Counted from the first letter of the stretch, positions 42,316-51,286 are shown. The stretch is DNA of 64,000 bases from Chloroflexota bacterium (GCA_009840625.1 VXNJ01000001.1:558001-622000); one strand, 5' to 3'. Numbers and translations are program-made. Notes: a model not told the origin generated them from the sequence alone.

Positions 42316-43704
42316 TTATTGGCCCGGGCTTGCCTCGCGCAGCCTCCAGGCCGCAAAACCGGTCAGGTTATCGAGGTCGGCCTCGCGGACCGGGATCCCG
42401 GGGTCATCGATTCGCGAAATCACGCGGGTCCCGATGCTCTGGTCCAGCTCAGGGTAGGCGCGCAGGGCGCCGGCCCGGCCGTTGGCGAACACTTCGACGA
42501 CCGAGGCGTCGACGAACACCCGCAGCTCAACGTCTTCGCCCGGCGGCAAATGCAGTCGTCCTCCGGACACGGTGCGGTGGTTGCGCGCTTCGAGGCTGGA
42601 TCCAGACGCATCAAGGGTCAGCCAATCGTTGGCAAAGCCATAGGTGATTTCAGTCCGCTCGAGGCCGTCGCCCGAATCCAGAACGCTCAGCCCGCAAACA
42701 CCGTTCTCGACCCACGAAAAACGCGCAATGATTTCGATGCGGTCGCCAGCAACTTGGCCCGGTTCGCGCCAGTCGGGGGTTGCGGAAATGCGCAGCGCAT
42801 CGACTTCAGGCGCCGGACTGCACACCAGCCGGCCGGCCCGGTCGCTGCCCAGCACCCGCGGCAGACTCTGCGCGCCAGACCAACCGGCGTCGACCTGCAG
42901 CTGCCGGGGCCGCTCTTCCTGCAGCCAGCCAAACATGATCCGGCGACCGGTTTGATCGGTGTAGCTCTGCGGGGCATACAAAGCCTGGCCCAGATCGACG
43001 CGACCGCCCGGCGCGCCTTCGAAGACCCGCCCGTGGTCGGGCGCGGTGTAGTAGAAAACCCGTCGATCGGGGTGCATGCTCACGACTAGGAAATCGCGTC
43101 CGCCAGCCGTGAAGAAATCGGGGCATTCCCACATCGGCGAGCTTTCCTGGCCAATTGAAGAGGCAAAGACTCCGTCGTATTCCCAGCCGAGTAGATCGGG
43201 CGACCGGTACCCGAGCGCCAGACCGGACCGGCCGCTTTCGCCGGAGCCGATGATCATCCGCCAACCCCCGTCCTCGCGCCAGACCGAGTGGTCACGGAAC
43301 CCCGGGGTGGTCAAACCGCGCGGAGGGCCGGCGATAACCGGATTGCCGCCGTATTTTTCTAGCTCGCTCAAATCTTCGTTACCGAACGCGACGCAGGCCC
43401 GTTCGGGGGCCACGCCGGTGTAAATGATCACCGGCTGGCCGTCGTTGCTCACCGCACAACCCGAGTAGCAGGAGAGTGGGTCGGCACCGACCTGGCCGGG
43501 CGAAAGGGCAATCGGCAGGATCTGCCAGTCGATCAGGTTCTCAGACCGGGCGTGCCCCCAGTGGATCCGCTCCGCCCAGGGGTTGTCGGGATTGTGTTGA
43601 AAAAACATGTGATGCATGCCGCGATGCTGGATCAGCCCGTTGGGGTCGTTCATCCAGTTGGCGGCCGGCTGAAAGTGGTAGTGCGTGCGATGGCGCGTGT
43701 TCAT
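42316..43704 (-). CDS. Glycoside hydrolase family 32 (beta-fructosidase)
   Basis: A 462-residue enzyme from ATG 43704. It has a five-blade catalytic propeller with nucleophile D20 in WMNDPNG, transition-state stabiliser D138 in FRDH (RDP in most members) and acid/base E193 in WECPDFF. A beta-sandwich domain follows. No signal peptide, so it is probably a cytoplasmic sucrose or sucrose-6-phosphate hydrolase (ScrB-like). No fructokinase or sucrose transporter is adjacent, though the sugar importer at 15938-19439 could supply substrates. Confidence 0.92.
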   Translation of the reverse strand: MNTRHRTHYHFQPAANWMNDPNGLIQHRGMHHMFFQHNPDNPWAERIHWGHARSENLIDWQILPIALSPGQVGADPLSCYSGCAVSNDGQPVIIYTGVAPERACVAFGNEDLSELEKYGGNPVIAGPPRGLTTPGFRDHSVWREDGGWRMIIGSGESGRSGLALGYRSPDLLGWEYDGVFASSIGQESSPMWECPDFFTAGGRDFLVVSMHPDRRVFYYTAPDHGRVFEGAPGGRVDLGQALYAPQSYTDQTGRRIMFGWLQEERPRQLQVDAGWSGAQSLPRVLGSDRAGRLVCSPAPEVDALRISATPDWREPGQVAGDRIEIIARFSWVENGVCGLSVLDSGDGLERTEITYGFANDWLTLDASGSSLEARNHRTVSGGRLHLPPGEDVELRVFVDASVVEVFANGRAGALRAYPELDQSIGTRVISRIDDPGIPVREADLDNLTGFAAWRLREASPGQ

Positions 43705-43864
43705 GGTGCGGGGAGAAACGGGCTTGGATCGGGGCAAACCAATTAGAACCAACCGCACCGGGGAGCGCACGCGCTCCTAGATCGTCCGGCGCGCGATCCA
43801 GCGGCCAGGCAGTTGATGGGCTATTGCGATGGCCACGGCGCCGTCGTCGCCGGCCGTTACAGAG

Positions 43865-44305
43865 TCAATCGGGTTGGAGCGGGTCCCGGGTTTTGAGCTC
43901 GGGGAACAAACTGAAGTCCCGATCACATGTCAATAGAACTTCTGTGCCCCAAGCAATGCAAATGGCCGCAATCCTGGCATCGTGCACGACCCGCCCGTTG
44001 ACACGAGGACGCCGCGCGATTCTTTCGAATACGGCAAGAAAACCATCAGTTTCGGAGAGCATCTTTACTGACGGTGAGCAAGCCCACGCATTCAATTGCC
44101 TCCACGCGGCATCGCGGTCAATCGACTCTCTGCCCCAAAAGCGAGCATTCGTCACGACGCTTAGGAATTCAGAGCAAACAGGCCAGGGGATTGCCCAGGG
44201 GGCATCGCCTTCGGCCAACGTCTGCAGCAACCGCGCCGCCGCACGGTGTTTGTTGGACTCGCGGCGGTGGGCATACACGAGTACGTTGGTGTCCACCGCG
44301 ATCAA
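43865..44305 (-). CDS. VapC-type PIN-domain toxin
   Basis: A 146-residue PIN-domain ribonuclease. Acidic metal-binding residues are D5 (AVDTNVLVYA), E46 (SEFLSV), D109 (HDARIAA) and D128/D130 (CDRDF), so the active site looks intact. Start ATG 44305 overlaps the antitoxin stop by 4 bases, the usual vapBC layout. Confidence 0.92.
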   Translation of the reverse strand: MIAVDTNVLVYAHRRESNKHRAAARLLQTLAEGDAPWAIPWPVCSEFLSVVTNARFWGRESIDRDAAWRQLNAWACSPSVKMLSETDGFLAVFERIARRPRVNGRVVHDARIAAICIAWGTEVLLTCDRDFSLFPELKTRDPLQPD

Positions 44306-44550
44306 CGTAATTCGTCATCCCCGTAAATTACGTCCCGCAACTCCTGCCAGGAGTACTTCTCCAATGGGTCGGGACGGCTTTCCGATCCGACGCTCAGGTC
44401 CGGCAATCGGTAGCGAGGTCGCCGGCTATTGGCCTGCAAGACGATTCGCAAGCCTTCTTCAACCACCGACCGCAGCGGACGGCCCGTCATTTTTCCCAGA
44501 TTTTTGGCTTGGCGAAGTAGCTCGTCATCTATATCGATCGTGGTTTTCAT
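44302..44550 (-). CDS. VapB-type antitoxin
   Basis: An 82-residue protein from ATG 44550 with an N-terminal MKTTIDIDDELLRQA segment, the ribbon-helix-helix or type II VapB form (KTTIDIDDELLRQA), and a C-terminal tail likely to wrap the toxin. A good promoter and repeated bases that may serve as its operator lie just upstream. Confidence 0.9.
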   Translation of the reverse strand: MKTTIDIDDELLRQAKNLGKMTGRPLRSVVEEGLRIVLQANSRRPRYRLPDLSVGSESRPDPLEKYSWQELRDVIYGDDELR

Positions 44551-44555
44551 GCGTA

Positions 44556-44571
44556 CCCATACGTCCCATAC
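44556..44571 (-). promoter_or_regulatory. Direct repeat at vapBC start, possible autoregulatory operator
   Basis: CCCATAC occurs at 44556-44562 and again at 44565-44571, a nine-base period. The pair lies between the -10 element and the vapB start, where a VapB-VapC complex would block transcription. Binding is inferred. Confidence 0.4.
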
Positions 44572-44574
44572 CAC

Positions 44575-44604
44575 CTTATATGGCTACTACATACTAATAC
44601 TCAA
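44575..44604 (-). promoter_or_regulatory. Sigma70-type promoter of vapBC
   Basis: Read on the minus strand: -35 TTGAGT (44599-44604), an 18-base spacer and -10 TATAAG (44575-44580). Transcription would start about 20 bases before the vapB ATG. It stands out because this short stretch is AT-rich in a GC-rich window. Confidence 0.55.
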
Positions 44605-45006
44605 AAGAACCGTTGACACTCGTGAGGCAGATTTCCGACCACGCTAGGGGAAGGGGCTGTCAGCAATCAGAGGTCGAACCCAATTGCCGTTCAATCAGCG
44701 ATTCGACTACATTCCCTGCTTTGGAATTGGCTAGCCGATCCCGAGCTTCCCTGCGGGCAATCGTCCCGGTAACTTTGTTGCCGGAATCCCGCAATTCTTG
44801 AAGCACTCCTAGCGTTTCTTGGGCGGCTTGTCGAAACGACCGCGGCGGCGGTGTTTATCTCCCCAGCCAGCTGAGTGCAATCATCGGCATTAGAGGTGCG
44901 CAGATCGCGACTTGCCCAACATTTCGTGTTCGCTCGTCTCAAATTGCAGGAGTACATTCCGGAATTGCTAGCACCACCGGGAATGAATCCTCGCGCGCTT
45001 CGGAAC
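44605..45006. other. Low-coding gap with possible gene remnant
   Basis: About 400 bases without a confident gene. On the minus strand, roughly 44665-44860, one frame lacking a good start encodes a helix-like 65-residue tail (segments GVLQELRDSGNKVTG and VVESLIERQLGS) that looks more protein-like than chance. A stop codon cuts it off at its 5' side. It may be a decayed small gene next to vapBC. Base composition is less GC-rich than the surroundings. Confidence 0.35.
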
Positions 45007-45654
45007 TTAGCGCTTCAGCGCGAACGTGAGCCCGTCGGAAATCGGCAGGAGGACCGAGTCGGTGCGCTGGTCGGCGCTGATGCGCTCGTTTAGCTCGCGC
45101 GCTCGCAGGGACCGCTCGGAGTCTTCGGAATCCACCCCGGAAAGCGCATTGTCGATCAGGATCACTCCGCCCGGACGCAGGCGCGGCAGGACCTCTTCGT
45201 AGTAGAGCCAGTTCGAACTCTTGTCGGCATCGAGGAACGCCAGGTCGAACTGTTCCCGTTTCGGCATGGCGCGGACTATCGGCAGCGCTTCGCCTTGGCG
45301 CAATTCGATCCGGTCCGAGAGCCCGGCGCGACGCCAGTAGCGCTCCGCCACGCAGGTCCATTCGGGGCTGTCGTCGCAGCAGATCAGCTTTCCGTCGGGC
45401 GGGAGCGCCCGGGCAATGCAGATCGACGAGTAACCCGTGAAGGTTCCCAGTTCCAGGGCTGTTCGGGCACCGATCAGGCGGGTCAGCAAATTCATGAACG
45501 ATCCCTGCGCCGGCGAAATCTGCATTCCGGCCCAGTCCTTGGTCAATTCGTCGGTTTCGGCGATCAGGTCCGACAGCAACTCGTCCGGCGGCATGCTGAC
45601 CGCGGTCATATGGTCGTAAACCGCGTCGTTTAGGGCCCGGTACTTGCGACGCAT
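45007..45654 (-). CDS. O-methyltransferase, CCoAMT/family 3 type
   Basis: A 215-residue SAM-dependent O-methyltransferase from ATG 45654. The SAM loop is LELGTFTGYSSICIA and the metal/acid motif is FLDADKSSN; a further conserved segment is GGVILIDNAL. Related enzymes methylate catechols or small acids with Mg2+. It begins four bases after the hydroxyacid dehydrogenase stop, so both are likely on one message. Substrate unknown. Confidence 0.9.
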   Translation of the reverse strand: MRRKYRALNDAVYDHMTAVSMPPDELLSDLIAETDELTKDWAGMQISPAQGSFMNLLTRLIGARTALELGTFTGYSSICIARALPPDGKLICCDDSPEWTCVAERYWRRAGLSDRIELRQGEALPIVRAMPKREQFDLAFLDADKSSNWLYYEEVLPRLRPGGVILIDNALSGVDSEDSERSLRARELNERISADQRTDSVLLPISDGLTFALKR

Positions 45655-45658
45655 CGAG

Positions 45659-46792
45659 TCACCCACGCGGCGGAGGCGGGTCGCCGGCGCGGTTGGCCAG
45701 CGTCCGGTCGCTGAGCTGGAAACGGGGCTCGTACCCCTTTCGCAGGCGGTCGATCTCATCGACCATCAACTCGAAAAAACGCGTCCGCGAGGCCCGCGTG
45801 TTGCCGGCGATGTGCGGGGAGATGAACACGTTCGGCAGGTCGCGGATCTCCGAATCGATCGGGATCGTGTCGGGATCGAAGACGTCCAGGCAGACGCTGA
45901 TGTCGCCTTCCCGGCAGCGCTCGATCAGGGCATCGGAATCCACCACCGCGCCGCGCGAGACGTTCACGAAAACACAGTCGGGGCGGATCAGGTCTAACTC
46001 GGCCCAGCCAATCCTGTGCCGGGTGGCCGGGGTCAATGGCAGAAGGCAGACGACAACGTCGGCCAGGGCGAAGGCCGCCTCCCAGCCGACCAACTCGAAC
46101 CCGATCGCGTCGGCGGTCTCGATCGGGATGTAGGGATCGTGGACCAGGATTGGGGTTTTGAACGGTCTCAGGTACTCGATCAAGCGCCGCCCGATGTGCC
46201 CGCAACCGAGCATGCTCACGGTCTTTCCCTCGAGCTCGCCGCGCCGGTAGAAAGGCAGGTCGGGACGGGTGTCGCCTGAAGGAACGTCCTCGTGATTGAT
46301 GATCCGCCGATACAACGCCCCGGCGTCGCGCAGGCCGATCATCATCAACGCCAGGGCCCATTCGGAGACGGGGTACGAGGAACCCTGCGTCGTATCGACC
46401 GCGACAACGCCGCGGGCCGAGCAAGCCGCCACGTCGATCCGGCGCGCCAGCCGGTCGCCTTCCAGCTCGCCGACCAGGCGCAGGCGCGGGGTCATCGACA
46501 GCAGCGAACCGGTGATGCGCGGTGACCCATGGCAAACGATCAACGCGTCAAGTCCAAGCGCGAATTCGGCCAGGGCGGCTTCGGCGTGGGCGTCGTACGG
46601 GGGCGGCCGATGCCATTCGGATTCGAGATCCGACTCAAGCCAGTCAAAGCTGGCGAAATCTCCGAGGCGGGCGAGGTCGCCTACCCCGATGTACTCGGCC
46701 CGCACGTGCGCGTTGGCGCAAAGACCGACGGCTAATTTGGCAGCTATGACATCTCCCCCTCGGATGCGGTCGCTGGCGATTCCAGGCCCCAA
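45659..46792 (-). CDS. D-isomer-specific 2-hydroxyacid dehydrogenase family protein
   Basis: A protein of up to 377 residues. The NAD-binding loop is LGCGHIGRRLIEYL; catalytic segments are VNVSRGAVVD (Arg) and ISPHIAGN (His). The true start is unclear. TTG 46792 opens the frame without a ribosome site. A strong GGGGGAG occurs just before codons reading GTC ATA GCT, with no standard start in frame; homologues usually begin near LAVGLCANAHVRAE. It is divergent from the epimerase gene across a short gap. Substrate unknown. Confidence 0.85.
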   Translation of the reverse strand: MGPGIASDRIRGGDVIAAKLAVGLCANAHVRAEYIGVGDLARLGDFASFDWLESDLESEWHRPPPYDAHAEAALAEFALGLDALIVCHGSPRITGSLLSMTPRLRLVGELEGDRLARRIDVAACSARGVVAVDTTQGSSYPVSEWALALMMIGLRDAGALYRRIINHEDVPSGDTRPDLPFYRRGELEGKTVSMLGCGHIGRRLIEYLRPFKTPILVHDPYIPIETADAIGFELVGWEAAFALADVVVCLLPLTPATRHRIGWAELDLIRPDCVFVNVSRGAVVDSDALIERCREGDISVCLDVFDPDTIPIDSEIRDLPNVFISPHIAGNTRASRTRFFELMVDEIDRLRKGYEPRFQLSDRTLANRAGDPPPPRG

Positions 46793-46831
46793 ATAACGAT
46801 AATGGCCCCGAGGTTAAAACACGGGGGCGCG

Positions 46832-47620
46832 ATGTCCAAATTGAAGGTGCTGGTCACCGGTGCGACCGGTCAGATCGGCCGCACGATCATGGAGGATCTG
46901 AGCAACCGCTGGGAATTGACCGCAACCTCGCGCAGTTCCAATCCGGATCCGCGGTTCATCGAGCTGGATTTCTCGGACATGGACGAGACGGTTGCGGCAT
47001 TTTCGGGCCAGGACGCGATCGTCCACATGCACGGCAAGGCCAACCACGACACCGACGAATTCGAACCGTACCTGCGGTCGAACATCATCGACCTGTACGC
47101 GGCGTACGAGGCGACTCGGCTGGCCGGCGTCAAGCGCTTCATCTTCGCCAGCTCCAACCATGCCGCCGGCTGGCAGGAGCTGGCCGGGCAGGCGGCCGGG
47201 CCGGACGTCGGATACCGTCCGGACGGCTTTTACGGCGCCGCCAAGGTCTACGGCGAAGCGCTCGGCAACTACTATTCCGACCGCTACGGGATGGAAGTGG
47301 TCTGCTTGCGGATCGGCAGCTACAAGTACCGGGCCAAACCGACCGAATGGGAGGGGCGGCGGATCCTTTCGACTTGGCTGTCCGACCGCGACCTGATCGA
47401 CTTGGTAACCCGCTCGGTCGAAACCGCGGGGATCTCCTTCGGCGTCTACTACGGCGTCTCCAACAACGCCCGCTCTTACTGGGACATCACCTCGGCGGTC
47501 GCCGACCTCGGCTACATCCCCTCCGACAACGCCGAGGAATACGCCGACGCGGTAATCGCCGGCGGCGGGATGTCCGGTCTCTGGGACATCGTCATTCCCG
47601 GCATCATCGAATCGAGTTAA
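46832..47620 (+). CDS. NAD-dependent epimerase/dehydratase, uronate-dehydrogenase-like
   Basis: A 262-residue extended SDR from ATG 46832, with a GGGGG ribosome-site-like stretch upstream. The cofactor loop is TGATGQIG and the active-site pair is in YGAAKVYGEA (Tyr and Lys three apart), with FASSNHAAG before it. The overall match is to uronate dehydrogenase-type enzymes that oxidise hexuronic acids. This would suit a cell degrading acidic sulfated polysaccharides. The next gene starts one base after its stop. Confidence 0.88.
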   Translation: MSKLKVLVTGATGQIGRTIMEDLSNRWELTATSRSSNPDPRFIELDFSDMDETVAAFSGQDAIVHMHGKANHDTDEFEPYLRSNIIDLYAAYEATRLAGVKRFIFASSNHAAGWQELAGQAAGPDVGYRPDGFYGAAKVYGEALGNYYSDRYGMEVVCLRIGSYKYRAKPTEWEGRRILSTWLSDRDLIDLVTRSVETAGISFGVYYGVSNNARSYWDITSAVADLGYIPSDNAEEYADAVIAGGGMSGLWDIVIPGIIESS

Positions 47621-47621
47621 C

Positions 47622-48110
47622 ATGGCCGCTTCAACCGACGCAACCCTGCGCGAACTGATGATCTCGCGCCTAGCGGCCCGCGGCCCCAGCACGCTGCCCG
47701 GCGTCGACGGTCAGTTCCTGGCCGCACGTCGGGCCCTCGGCGAAGATCCGGACACCTACTTCACGCTGGAACTCTCCGACGGCGAATGGGTCCTCGAGTG
47801 GACCCGCGATCGTCAGTCGCTGGGACGGCTGCCGCGGGCGGGCCTTGAGCGCTACGCCGACGCCGTCCTGGCCGCCAAGTCAGAGGCGCTCAGGAACGCC
47901 CTTGAAGGCCCATTGACAATGCTGGCCGCAGCCGAACTGCTCGACTTGCCGGTGGACCTGGTCGCCGCCGCGGTCCGGGATGGCTCCCTGTCCGCCAGGG
48001 CAAGCGATGACGCGGGGATGACTGTCTCGTTCGCCGATCTATTGGCCTGGGGGAATTCGTCCGGCGGCAGTTCGTGGTTCGGGCTCGACCCGACGCTGGA
48101 GATCAGCTAG
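47622..48110 (+). CDS. Hypothetical protein with excisionase/MerR-like helix-turn-helix
   Basis: A 162-residue protein coupled to the epimerase gene. The C-terminal third (about 95-145) reads LTMLAAAELLDLPVDLVAAAV then DGSLSARASDDAGMTVSFADLLAW, the shape of excisionase-type DNA-binding domains (a helix-turn-helix, then a wing and an ADLLAW end). The N-terminal part is unrecognised. It may be a small transcription factor or antitoxin-like protein; there is no phage or integrase nearby. Confidence 0.65.
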   Translation: MAASTDATLRELMISRLAARGPSTLPGVDGQFLAARRALGEDPDTYFTLELSDGEWVLEWTRDRQSLGRLPRAGLERYADAVLAAKSEALRNALEGPLTMLAAAELLDLPVDLVAAAVRDGSLSARASDDAGMTVSFADLLAWGNSSGGSSWFGLDPTLEIS

Positions 48111-48139
48111 ACGGAAGCTAAACCGGACCGCTGAACTTT

Positions 48140-48526
48140 TCAGCGGACCTTGGAAAAGCCCTTCTCGAAGGGACGCGCCCGCTCGACCGGTTTGAAGCGC
48201 CAGATCCGGGAACCGGACCGGCCGGCGTCGTCCGACCGCTGCAGCGTTTCGCCGGCCACGAACGACCCGCCCTGCGGCATCGGCAGGCCCTGCACGCGCT
48301 CGCGGAATTTGCCGCGGCCGCGCGCAAGGTCATGAACGTCATGGCCTTGTTCGTGGAGTTGATCCAGGACCTCGTCAAGCGAAAGCACGGTACCGCACTT
48401 GCAGGTGAAACTGTCGGTCCAGCGCAGGCGCGCCTTGCGGATCGCAAGCTCTTGGCCGTCCGGACAGCGGACCACGAAGACTTTTTCGCGGCTGCGCGGT
48501 CGCTTGTCGGCCTCGGTCGAAGCCAT
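48140..48526 (-). CDS. Hypothetical protein, possible zinc-binding N-terminal domain
   Basis: A 128-residue protein rich in Arg and Lys. Cys residues in VRCPDGQEL and FTCKCGTVLSL could bind a metal. The C-terminal half (RGRGKFRERVQ, SRIWRFKPVERARPFEKGF) is basic. I do not recognise a family. Its ATG at 48526 and the length support a real gene, and overlapping frames on the other strand are less convincing. Confidence 0.6.
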   Translation of the reverse strand: MASTEADKRPRSREKVFVVRCPDGQELAIRKARLRWTDSFTCKCGTVLSLDEVLDQLHEQGHDVHDLARGRGKFRERVQGLPMPQGGSFVAGETLQRSDDAGRSGSRIWRFKPVERARPFEKGFSKVR

Positions 48527-48617
48527 TCCGCCTCCGGTCGTCTGCTGGTCGGGGCCAATTTGCCCGTGGCTGTTTCGTGCCCCTGATCGGATTTTAATTT
48601 TGGGGACCAGCGGCGGT

Positions 48618-49370
48618 TCAATCGGACGGCCGGGCGACGAAGATCAACTGGCCTCCGGCATCGCGGAACGGGCGGCGGTCGAATCCTCCGTATAGGGATT
48701 CGATCCAGAAACCCGACCCGACCAGCTGGGTTTCCAGTTCCGGCCAGCTGTGGAGATGCAGTCCGTAGCTGTGCTGGCTGGCAATCCGTCCACGCCCGTG
48801 GCGGTAACTGACGTGCGAGATTCCGGCCCGCAAATCGGGATCGTAGCGGTAACTCCTATCCCGCCACCACGAACCCGAGCCGCCCGCCAACGGTGCCGAC
48901 TCTTCATCGGGCAGGGCGTCAAATCCGGTCATCGCGAACAGTTCCGCCACCAGCTTTCCGCCCCTATCCAGATGCGACCGGACCCGTTCCAGAACCAGCG
49001 GCAGCTCGCGGTGCGGCACCAGCAGAAGCGCGTTGAACGCGGCCATGACCAGACTGAACTCGTCTTCCAGTTCCAGATCCTGCATCGACTGGAGATGGAG
49101 TCTGGCGCCGAAACCGCATACCGCCGGATCGGCGCGAAGCCGTTCGCGGGCCCGGGCCAGCATCGCCGGTGAGGAATCGATGCCGGTCATCACGGCACCT
49201 CCCCGGGCGAGGGGCGCCAGCAGGCGCCCCGAACCGCAGGCGAGTTCAAGCACCTTCGAGTCCGGCGCCGGCAGCTGGCCTTGCCAGAATTCCAGCTCGC
49301 CGGTCCGCGGGCCCGGGTACTCGAGGTCGTAGTGGGCGGCGACGTCGTCGTAGGCGCGGCGATTGTCCAT
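48618..49370 (-). CDS. Class I SAM-dependent methyltransferase
   Basis: A 250-residue methyltransferase. The N-terminus reads YDDVAAHYDLEYPG, the SAM loop LELACGSGRLLAPLA, and motif II MTGIDSSPAMLARARER. The C-terminal part has an extra all-beta-like segment (WWRDRSYRYDPDLRAG). Substrate unknown. It lies four bases after the endonuclease V gene on the same strand. Confidence 0.9.
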   Translation of the reverse strand: MDNRRAYDDVAAHYDLEYPGPRTGELEFWQGQLPAPDSKVLELACGSGRLLAPLARGGAVMTGIDSSPAMLARARERLRADPAVCGFGARLHLQSMQDLELEDEFSLVMAAFNALLLVPHRELPLVLERVRSHLDRGGKLVAELFAMTGFDALPDEESAPLAGGSGSWWRDRSYRYDPDLRAGISHVSYRHGRGRIASQHSYGLHLHSWPELETQLVGSGFWIESLYGGFDRRPFRDAGGQLIFVARPSD

Positions 49371-49374
49371 GGAC

Positions 49375-50046
49375 CTACACGCCGCCGTTCCGGGCCGCCG
49401 ACCGGGCGCGGTTGTGGGCCATACGCAGGGGAAGCGGGATCCGGAATCCGTCCAGGCACCCGATTACCGCATCGACCGCCTGGTCCAGCGTGATTCGGTG
49501 ACCGACCGAGACGAATATCGGCTTGACCGCGGCCCGCGAGCGCAGGACCTTGCCCAGCACCTCCGCTCCATCCGTCAGGTCAGACCGCGCGAGGGCCTCC
49601 TTGTCGGGATCGACGAACCGGCCGCAGAGACGCGACTTGGCGCAGCCGACGGCCGGCAGGTCAAATTCGACGCCGGCATGGCACGCCAGACCGAAACGGC
49701 GAGGGTGGGCGATGCCATGGCCGTCGAGCAGCAGCAGGTCGGGGCGTTCGGCAAGCGCGGTCAGGACCGCGGCCACGGCCGGCAATTCGCGGAATGACAG
49801 ATAGCCGGTTCGATAAGGGAAGTCAATCGCGGCCGCGGCAATTTTGCATTCGATTACCTGCAAATCCGGGCAGGACACCACGCAAGCCGAACCCCACGCG
49901 CGATCGCCATTCGGCTCGAAATGGACGTCAATTCCCGCCACCCGCGCAGGTGATGCGTCCAGCGGTTCGATCCGGACCTGCTGCTGCAGCCGCTTCTGCA
50001 ACTCCCTGGCTTGAGTCAGCCGGTCGCGGTCAACGGGTGATGCCAC
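49375..50046 (-). CDS. nfi: Endonuclease V
   Basis: A 223-residue DNA repair nuclease. Family motifs present are AGIDVHF, the wedge PYRTGYLSFRELP, LLLLDGHGIAHPRRFG and CAKSRLCGRF. It cleaves DNA near deaminated bases, mainly inosine. It starts at GTG 50046, overlapping the end of the first transporter gene by 17 bases, so it is the fourth gene of a minus-strand run of three transporters and a nuclease. A shared function with the transporters is not obvious. Confidence 0.93.
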   Translation of the reverse strand: MASPVDRDRLTQARELQKRLQQQVRIEPLDASPARVAGIDVHFEPNGDRAWGSACVVSCPDLQVIECKIAAAAIDFPYRTGYLSFRELPAVAAVLTALAERPDLLLLDGHGIAHPRRFGLACHAGVEFDLPAVGCAKSRLCGRFVDPDKEALARSDLTDGAEVLGKVLRSRAAVKPIFVSVGHRITLDQAVDAVIGCLDGFRIPLPLRMAHNRARSAARNGGV

Positions 50047-51286
50047 GGCCGGCTACGGTTGCCAGGGTCAGGACGACGATGCCGGTGAAGGCGATCGCCC
50101 CGGTCATAGTCAATACGGTGGGGGCAAAAAGGGCCGCAAAAACGATCGCGTAGAGCGAGGAGACCAGCATTTGCGAAAACCCCATCACCGCCGCGGCCAA
50201 TCCGGCCATGTGGCGGAACGGAGTCAACGCCGCCACCGTGATTACCGGCCTGGCCACCGAGGCACCCATCGTGGTGAAGAACATCGGAACCACGATGAGG
50301 GCCGCCCCGACGAGGGCCGAGCCGGGTTCGCGCACCAGCAACGCCAGGAGGTACATCGTCGAACCGCCGACCGCGGTCAGGATCATTCCGCCGAACAACA
50401 GCACGGGGCCCGAAACCCTGCCGACCAGAGCCCCGCTAATGGCTCCGCCGGCCATCAAGCCGGCCGAGACGATCCCGAATGCCAACCCGTACATCCCGGG
50501 AGAGATTCCGATGTCGTCGATCAGCACCAGGGCGGAAGTGGATATGAACGTGAGGTGCCCGGCGAATACGATCGCGACCAACGCGACCGGCACGACGTAG
50601 GCGCGGGTGGAAAAAAGCGTCCGGTAATTGCGCAGGATTTGAGGCACGTACAGCGCCCTCGGATCGCGTTGCAGATTGGTTTCCGGGATTTGGCGGATGT
50701 ATGCCGCAATGAGCACAATACCCATCAGGGTCAGGGTCGCAAATACCCAGCGCCAGCCGACGGTTTCCTGGTAGATGCCGCCGACGATCGGCGCAAGCAT
50801 CGGCGCCAGGGCCATGACCACCGACATGAGCGCAATGATCCGGGTGGCACGCTCCCGCCCGTAGACGTCGATGACCGTGGCGCGAGCAATCGACATGCCG
50901 GCGCCGCTGCCGAACCCCTGCACGATCCGCCCGGCCACCAACATCTCGGCCGAAGCAGAAAACCAGGCCAGAACGCCGCCCAGGACGTAAAGCGACATGC
51001 CGACCACCAGAGCGGGCCGGCGCCCGAACCGATCCGACGCCGGCCCGAACAACATCGCCGACGTGGCCGACATCAACAGGTACATGGTCACCGCCAGCCG
51101 AATGGTGGCCGAGTCGGCCTTAAATTCGGCGGTGATGTCCGGGATCGACGGCAGGAACATGTCGATCGAGAGCGGCGCCAGGGCCGACAGCGCGATGAGG
51201 ATCGCGGTCGTCAGTCGTGATTCGGCGCGGGCGTCGTGCTTGGCGTCGGGCGGCGCGGCAGCGGCCGCGTTGGCGGGGGGTGGCAT
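50030..51286 (-). CDS. Bcr/CflA-family drug efflux MFS transporter, copy C
   Basis: A 418-residue membrane protein with 12 predicted helices. The N-terminal signature APLSIDMFLPSIPDI and the loop motif GPASDRFGRRP identify the Bcr/CflA (DHA1) drug:H+ antiporter group. It is the last of three tandem paralogues; AGGA lies just before its ATG. Substrates of such pumps range from antibiotics to amino acids, so none is assigned. Confidence 0.93.
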   Translation of the reverse strand: MPPPANAAAAAPPDAKHDARAESRLTTAILIALSALAPLSIDMFLPSIPDITAEFKADSATIRLAVTMYLLMSATSAMLFGPASDRFGRRPALVVGMSLYVLGGVLAWFSASAEMLVAGRIVQGFGSGAGMSIARATVIDVYGRERATRIIALMSVVMALAPMLAPIVGGIYQETVGWRWVFATLTLMGIVLIAAYIRQIPETNLQRDPRALYVPQILRNYRTLFSTRAYVVPVALVAIVFAGHLTFISTSALVLIDDIGISPGMYGLAFGIVSAGLMAGGAISGALVGRVSGPVLLFGGMILTAVGGSTMYLLALLVREPGSALVGAALIVVPMFFTTMGASVARPVITVAALTPFRHMAGLAAAVMGFSQMLVSSLYAIVFAALFAPTVLTMTGAIAFTGIVVLTLATVAGRGITR

